Assembly: GCA_963836665.1 (NCBI GenBank) | Contig: CAWIKL010000001.1 | Span: forward strand, 3,534,001 to 3,598,000 | Source of the DNA: JAICSD01 sp963836665 | Lineage (GTDB): Bacteria; Acidobacteriota; Vicinamibacteria; Vicinamibacterales; 2-12-FULL-66-21 | Length of the DNA: 64,000 bases | Reading direction: 5' to 3' | Part shown: positions 60,688 through 64,000 of the stretch, piece by piece | Layout: each line of letters starts with the position of its first letter | Position numbering within the stretch: position 1 is the stretch's first letter | Program-made: the position numbers and the translations under genes | The notes under the pieces: generated by a model | Database searches by the model: none | The model's input: the letters and a program-made list of their open reading frames with translations, nothing else | What the model was told of the DNA's origin: nothing

Positions 60688-62016
60688 GACAGGTGCTCCG
60701 CTTGACCGCTCGCGAGAAACCGCAGCGCCCTGATACCGGGCAGAAAGAAGTACGCCCCACCGCGAATGGTGGTGAACGCGGGAAGACCGCGAAGCCGTTT
60801 GCGAATGGGGCGCTTGGGAATCGTCATGTCGAACGTGCCGTCGTGAGTGCCGATGATCGGGTCTCGCTCGTTGTCGAGATCCTTGAACTTCGGATCGTTG
60901 ACCCAGACATTCATCGCGAATTCGAACTGACGAATCAGACTCGAACAGCCGATGAACGCCGCGATGCCCCGTTCCACGCCGTCGTCCGGCGCGCCCGCCG
61001 GCAACGCCGGCCCGTAGGTGCCGCCGCGGCGAATCATCTTCCGGCGCTGCATGTTCTCCGCGGTGTCGCGCGGGTTCATGCGGCGGATATGGGCGCCGAT
61101 CGGGCAGCGATAACCGTGCGGGTCGGCGTCCTTGTACAAGAAATCGTTTGTCTGCTGCAGATCCCCGCCCAGCGCCGGGTCGTCTTTGTCCGGGCAGAGC
61201 ACCAGCGGCGCGCCGCTGCGCCAGCGTCCCATCAGCTTCGCCGCCAGCAGTTCCTGCTGGTCCGGCGTGCCCGATCTGCTGCCGCAGGAAATCCCGGAAC
61301 GCACCGACGTGCTCTTCCATGCGCAGGTAGGCGAGATAGCTGCCATTGCGTGACAGCAGCTCGGGCTGGGGCAGCGGCGGCGGGGCTCCGCTCTCGTCTT
61401 CGTAACCGAGAAAGAACTCGCCGGCCTTTACGGGCGGTCCCGAACCTGGCGTCGGTTCCTCGCCCGCTCCGGCGATAACCGGCTGCGACAGGCGGTCGCG
61501 GTAACCGAAATGCTCGCGCGCGACGCCGTCGAATGGTGGCAGGGCTTCCAGATTCAACGCCGAGAGCACCGTGACGCCGGTCAGCGTTGACAGGTACTCG
61601 CGATGTTGCTGTTCGCAGCGGTCGCGCTCCGCCACGTCACGTGCGAATAGAATCACAATCGCATGAAGGGCCGGACTCGCGAGATCGCCGACCCAGCGAT
61701 CCGGACTGCTGGTGCCCGCGATGCCGAGAATCGCCGCCCGAGCGGCCATTCCGTGACGGAATTCCTCCGGGAACGTCGCGAGCGCCGTGTCGTCGACGCC
61801 GAGCGCGCGCAGGCCGTTGCAGGTGAAGGCAATCGTCACCCAGCGTGCGTCGGGTGAGGCGGTCCCGACCGACTGGCCCGTGCCGACTTTGTCCGCCAGA
61901 CCGGCGAGCCACGCACGACCCGCAGGAGCGCTCTCGAAGCTCAGAAACTCGTACCTCGCCGCGAGCGCGGGCGTCCGCGTCAGCAGGAAGTGCTGAATAT
62001 CCTCCAGTTCCAGCAT
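60684..62016 (-). CDS. DyP-type haem peroxidase, frameshifted
   Basis: The first ~250 residues (ATG 62016) include FGYRDRLSQPVIAGAG, the GxxDG region here with Arg in the final place. Near 61269 the frame shifts and continues TPDQQELLAAKLMGRWR, then HGYRCPIGAHIRRMNPRD, which supplies the proximal haem His. A late FTTIRGGAYFFLPG segment is also characteristic. The enzyme uses peroxide to oxidise dyes, phenols or unknown substrates, in cytosol since no signal peptide is seen. It overlaps the downstream gene by 4 bp and follows the 191-aa gene by 34 bp. Confidence 0.85.
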
Positions 62017-62050
62017 CGCGACTCCGTTTCTTCTCCTGGGAGGTCCGCGA

Positions 62051-62626
62051 TTACTGCATCTCGTCGAGCATGCCCGAGAATGCCGCCTTGAGCTTCAGCG
62101 CTTTCTTGATTTCTCCACAACTCACATAGGGATGCTCGCTGTATTCGAGAAAGCTTGGCCATTGGTGTTCGCGGAAAAACTTGACGATGGCCGAAGGATT
62201 GGTCGCATAGTCCGCTGGCCATCCCTCGAGGGCCTCAAAGGCCGAGTGGATTCCGGTCGTCCCGAAGAGGATAGAGGCATCTTCGCAGTATTTGTCGAAA
62301 TCGGTATCGAAGATGCCCTGGTACATCATGTAGCTCTCCCCTTTAATGGTGAAGATCACCCACCTCAGGTAATGTGCCTGGAGTATCGCAAGCGTGTCCG
62401 GATCATGTGCGATGGCTTCCTCAATCACCTTGGCGTGGTTGTATATGTGCTCTTCCCTTCCGGGGATGACTTTTGCAATAACAGAGAAGCCGTAGCACGC
62501 CGGAGTCTTGGGAAAGATCGGGCCGTACCTGCCTTGCTCAACCTTGTCCTCGAAATATCCGCCCTTCGGGATCGCCATCGCGGCCGGCTTCGTCCAGTCC
62601 TCTTGCTTTTTTGATGTGTTCGACAT
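62051..62626 (-). CDS. DyP-associated conserved hypothetical (191 aa)
   Basis: A soluble 191-residue protein with no signal peptide. Visible segments are GFSVIAKVIPGREEHIYNHAKVIEEA, LQAHYLRWVIFTIKGESYMMYQGIFDTDFDKYCEDA and WPSFLEYSEHPYVSCGEIKKAL. The two halves suggest a pseudo-symmetric dimeric alpha-beta barrel such as chlorite-dismutase or EfeB-type relatives, but no haem ligand can be named. I have no certain family. It is the first gene of the leftward cluster and has a purine-rich site GAGGGACGA before its ATG. Confidence 0.6.
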   Translation of the reverse strand: MSNTSKKQEDWTKPAAMAIPKGGYFEDKVEQGRYGPIFPKTPACYGFSVIAKVIPGREEHIYNHAKVIEEAIAHDPDTLAILQAHYLRWVIFTIKGESYMMYQGIFDTDFDKYCEDASILFGTTGIHSAFEALEGWPADYATNPSAIVKFFREHQWPSFLEYSEHPYVSCGEIKKALKLKAAFSGMLDEMQ

Positions 62627-62980
62627 CGCTTCGTCCCTCTGTGTTCGGTTTGTCCGCCGCGCAATCGGTTCTCGGATCCGCCTGAGCGTCCGCAGGCTCT
62701 ATGCCAAGTGACCCACGGTCTGTGGCCGGGCCCACATCTCCATTTTCCAAGGGCTTTTCGCCGTCCAGGGATCTGAGTTTGGAGGGGCGATGGGGGCTGG
62801 ACTCCGGAATTCCGGAGGATCGATCAGGAGCCGGAGGTCCGAACCGGCGTCATGTCCTCCGGTTGGGCCGTCGGGACGTCATCGCCGCGAGCCGCCGCCC
62901 CGGGTGTCGTGCTCTTGCGAGAAAATCGGAAATGTCCGAGAGGCGGATTTCCGTTGAGCAAACTGGAGAATACGTACTTC
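62627..62980. other. non-coding gap upstream of the DyP cluster with 16-bp palindrome
   Basis: No supported gene lies here. CTCCGGAATTCCGGAG (62802-62817) is a perfect 16-bp palindrome, at about 175 bp from the start of the 191-aa gene and thus a possible operator for the cluster. The rest is unremarkable GC-rich sequence. Confidence 0.5.
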
Positions 62981-63247
62981 TCAGACCTCTTTGAGGCGTC
63001 CGGCCGCGTACTTGTGCAACAGGCTCGCGATCAGCGTCTGGTACGGCAAGCCTTCCGACAGCGCCCGCTTCTGGATCGCCTCCAGGTCCTTGCTCGACAG
63101 GCGAATGTTCAGCCGGCGGTCTTTCTTGAACGTCGCCTTGGCATAACGAGAGAAGCGAGCTCGTTCGCGCTTGCCGCCGCCGGCGGACTTCCACTCGCCT
63201 CGCTCGACCGACTCGAGCAACTCCTTCTCGTCGGCGTCAATCTTCAT
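62981..63247 (-). CDS. ribbon-helix-helix-type antitoxin
   Basis: 88 residues from ATG 63247. The C-terminal part KDRRLNIRLSSKDLEAIQKRALSEGLPYQTLIASLLHKYAAG has a basic strand followed by two helices, the ribbon-helix-helix pattern of BrnA/CopG-type antitoxins. The N-terminal acidic part would bind the toxin. Its start lies 11 bp inside the preceding toxin gene, the toxin-first order of BrnTA systems. Confidence 0.75.
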   Translation of the reverse strand: MKIDADEKELLESVERGEWKSAGGGKRERARFSRYAKATFKKDRRLNIRLSSKDLEAIQKRALSEGLPYQTLIASLLHKYAAGRLKEV

Positions 63248-63533
63248 GGTCGGACTCCTCACCGAGGTACTGCTTCGTGGCCTTCCGGCTCGGGATGATT
63301 GTCTTCAGGAACACCGAGTGCTCGTCCTCGACGAACGGCACCAGGTACACGTAGTCCTCGCGCTGGACAACGAAGATGCGCTGGCCGGCGTACCGGTCGG
63401 GGTTCGGGTGTTCCAGGATGTCGAGCAGGTCGCCACGCTCAATGTGGAAGACGATCTCCTCGAACCCGATGCCGCGGTCCGCCTTGAGCTTCGCGTTCTT
63501 CGCATCGTCCCAGGCGAAGTACTTCACTGACAT
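63237..63533 (-). CDS. brnT: BrnT-family toxin
   Basis: 98 residues from ATG 63533. KYFAWDDAKNAKLKADRGIGFEEIVFHIERGDLLDILEHPNP, then GQRIFVVQREDYVYLVPFV and the SVFLKTIIPSRKATKQYL end are the BrnT RelE-like ribonuclease pattern. Such toxins cut mRNA. It precedes and overlaps the antitoxin by 11 bp. It sits next to a broken recombinase, as toxin-antitoxin pairs often do in mobile or decayed islands. Confidence 0.8.
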   Translation of the reverse strand: MSVKYFAWDDAKNAKLKADRGIGFEEIVFHIERGDLLDILEHPNPDRYAGQRIFVVQREDYVYLVPFVEDEHSVFLKTIIPSRKATKQYLGEESDHED

Positions 63534-63548
63534 CAGCGTAGCACAACG

Positions 63549-63567
63549 TGTGCTTGATAGGCACACA
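63549..63567. repeat. short inverted repeat at recombinase break
   Basis: GTGTGC-TTGATAG-GCACAC lies between the BrnT start and the point where recombinase similarity ends, with further CACACA/GTGTGC half copies to about 63595. It may mark an old rearrangement junction. Confidence 0.4.
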
Positions 63568-63584
63568 TTGGCGTCGCCTCCAGT

Positions 63585-63810
63585 GTGCCACTTGGAGTCG
63601 GCGGGCCCAGGTCAGCCGTGTGGCCCGTCGCGCGCTCTGCGCCCAGCGCACCGCCACGGCAACAGTGAGAGGACCTCGATGGCCCGCGTGATCGGCGAAC
63701 CGAGCGAAGCCGAGCAGCTGCCGTCCGGCGATCCGCAAGTCAAACCCAAGGGATCGCCGGGCCGCCAGGTAGGCGTCGACCCGCGCGTGCATCGTGGGCG
63801 CGGGGCTCAT
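63585..63810 (-). pseudogene. tyrosine recombinase N-terminal fragment
   Basis: From ATG 63810: a SAM-like N-terminal core-binding domain (HARVDAYLAARRSLGFDLRI, LLGFARFADHAGHRGPLTV, VRWAQSARRATRLTWARRL), as in transposon-type tyrosine recombinases. Similarity ends after about 75 residues, and no catalytic domain follows before the BrnT gene. The reading frame stays open but matches nothing. Its start overlaps the stop of the upstream recombinase (ATGA), typical of tandem recombinase operons such as RIT elements. Confidence 0.65.
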
Positions 63811-64000
63811 GACACGCCTCCCGGCCACGGCGCCGCGATGGTGGCTAATTGCGGTGGATCGATTTTCGTATAGATCGTCGTCGTGTCCAGGCTGCGATGA
63901 CGGAGGACGTCGGCGATTTGCTTCAAGCTGGCCCCCGCCTGTCGCATCTGCGTCGCCAGCGTCCGTCGCAGCACATGCGTGCCGGTGTAACGGGCCCCGA
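63807..64000 (-). CDS. tyrosine recombinase, C-terminal part (runs off the window)
   Basis: Only the 3' end is in the window. It holds the catalytic end: THVLRRTLATQMRQAGASLKQ (His and Arg), VLRHRSLDTTTIYTKID (His and the nucleophile Tyr) and PWPGGVS at the stop. Strand is minus and the N-terminus lies beyond 64000. It is followed by a second recombinase in a 4-bp overlap, so a recombinase tandem or trio (RIT-like) is likely. Active if the missing half is intact. Confidence 0.8.
   Translation of the reverse strand, partial: GARYTGTHVLRRTLATQMRQAGASLKQIADVLRHRSLDTTTIYTKIDPPQLATIAAPWPGGVS

Overview
The window is 64 kb of GC-rich bacterial DNA. Gene content suggests an Acidobacteriota chromosome, most likely Vicinamibacteria-like: a Ser/Thr kinase fused to TPRs, many FHA/TPR proteins, several beta-barrel outer membrane proteins, a DinB protein, a YCII protein and an M13 peptidase. 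This assignment is inference from gene families; there is no rRNA gene. No CRISPR array was seen. One complete tRNA (Ser-GCT) and one tRNA-Leu 3' fragment are present.

Layout. 0-3 kb: a decayed TIGR02270-like (type VI secretion associated) remnant, two small Cys/His amidase-like proteins and an exported partner. 3-10 kb: a TPR/InlB-repeat membrane protein, two GT39-type glycosyltransferases, a beta-barrel protein and a PKD lipoprotein. 10-18 kb: a phospho-signalling run in overlapping frames: FHA-lytic transglycosylase, LuxR regulator, PP2C phosphatase, Ser/Thr kinase, FHA-TPR protein and an exported protein, resembling the threonine-phosphorylation circuits that control secretion or envelope machines. 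18-25 kb: a divergent SDR/ATPase pair, then a leftward XRE-NfeD-flotillin-PspA membrane-stress operon, a PilZ protein, a phosphopantetheinyl transferase and an AlkA-like glycosylase. 25-33.8 kb: KGG stress protein, gltX, exported carbonic anhydrase, phospholipase D, DinB, and a MerR-VIT/vWA operon. 33.8-40.4 kb: an accessory island with a giant DUF4011-helicase-Vsr-like nuclease (Hhe-type defence candidate), divergent MobA/MobL-type mobilisation genes with oriT-like repeats, and VapBC. 40.5-54 kb: a Tat-type leader on a HUMPS/OMPDC-family enzyme, a PAS histidine kinase, a DAACS transporter, a kinase-TPR protein, a degenerate receiver/histidine-kinase protein with a very long coiled coil, M13 peptidase, YCII, and an HExxH membrane protein. 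54-62.6 kb: methyltransferase, Tat-type exported protein, tRNA-Ser, then a compact leftward cluster with a DyP peroxidase, an unknown partner on each side, two beta-barrel proteins and an SBF-family transporter. 63-64 kb: a BrnT-like toxin-antitoxin pair and the ends of two tandem tyrosine recombinases, i.e. a decayed mobile element at the right edge.

Ten genes carry a single reading-frame break that joins two homologous halves of one protein. Four of the ten breaks lie at a GTAC tetranucleotide. That many breaks in ordinary chromosomal genes suggests residual indel errors in the assembly as well as, or instead of, true pseudogenes; I report the joined genes. Several -10 boxes sit only 6-10 nt before start codons, suggesting leaderless or near-leaderless transcripts.
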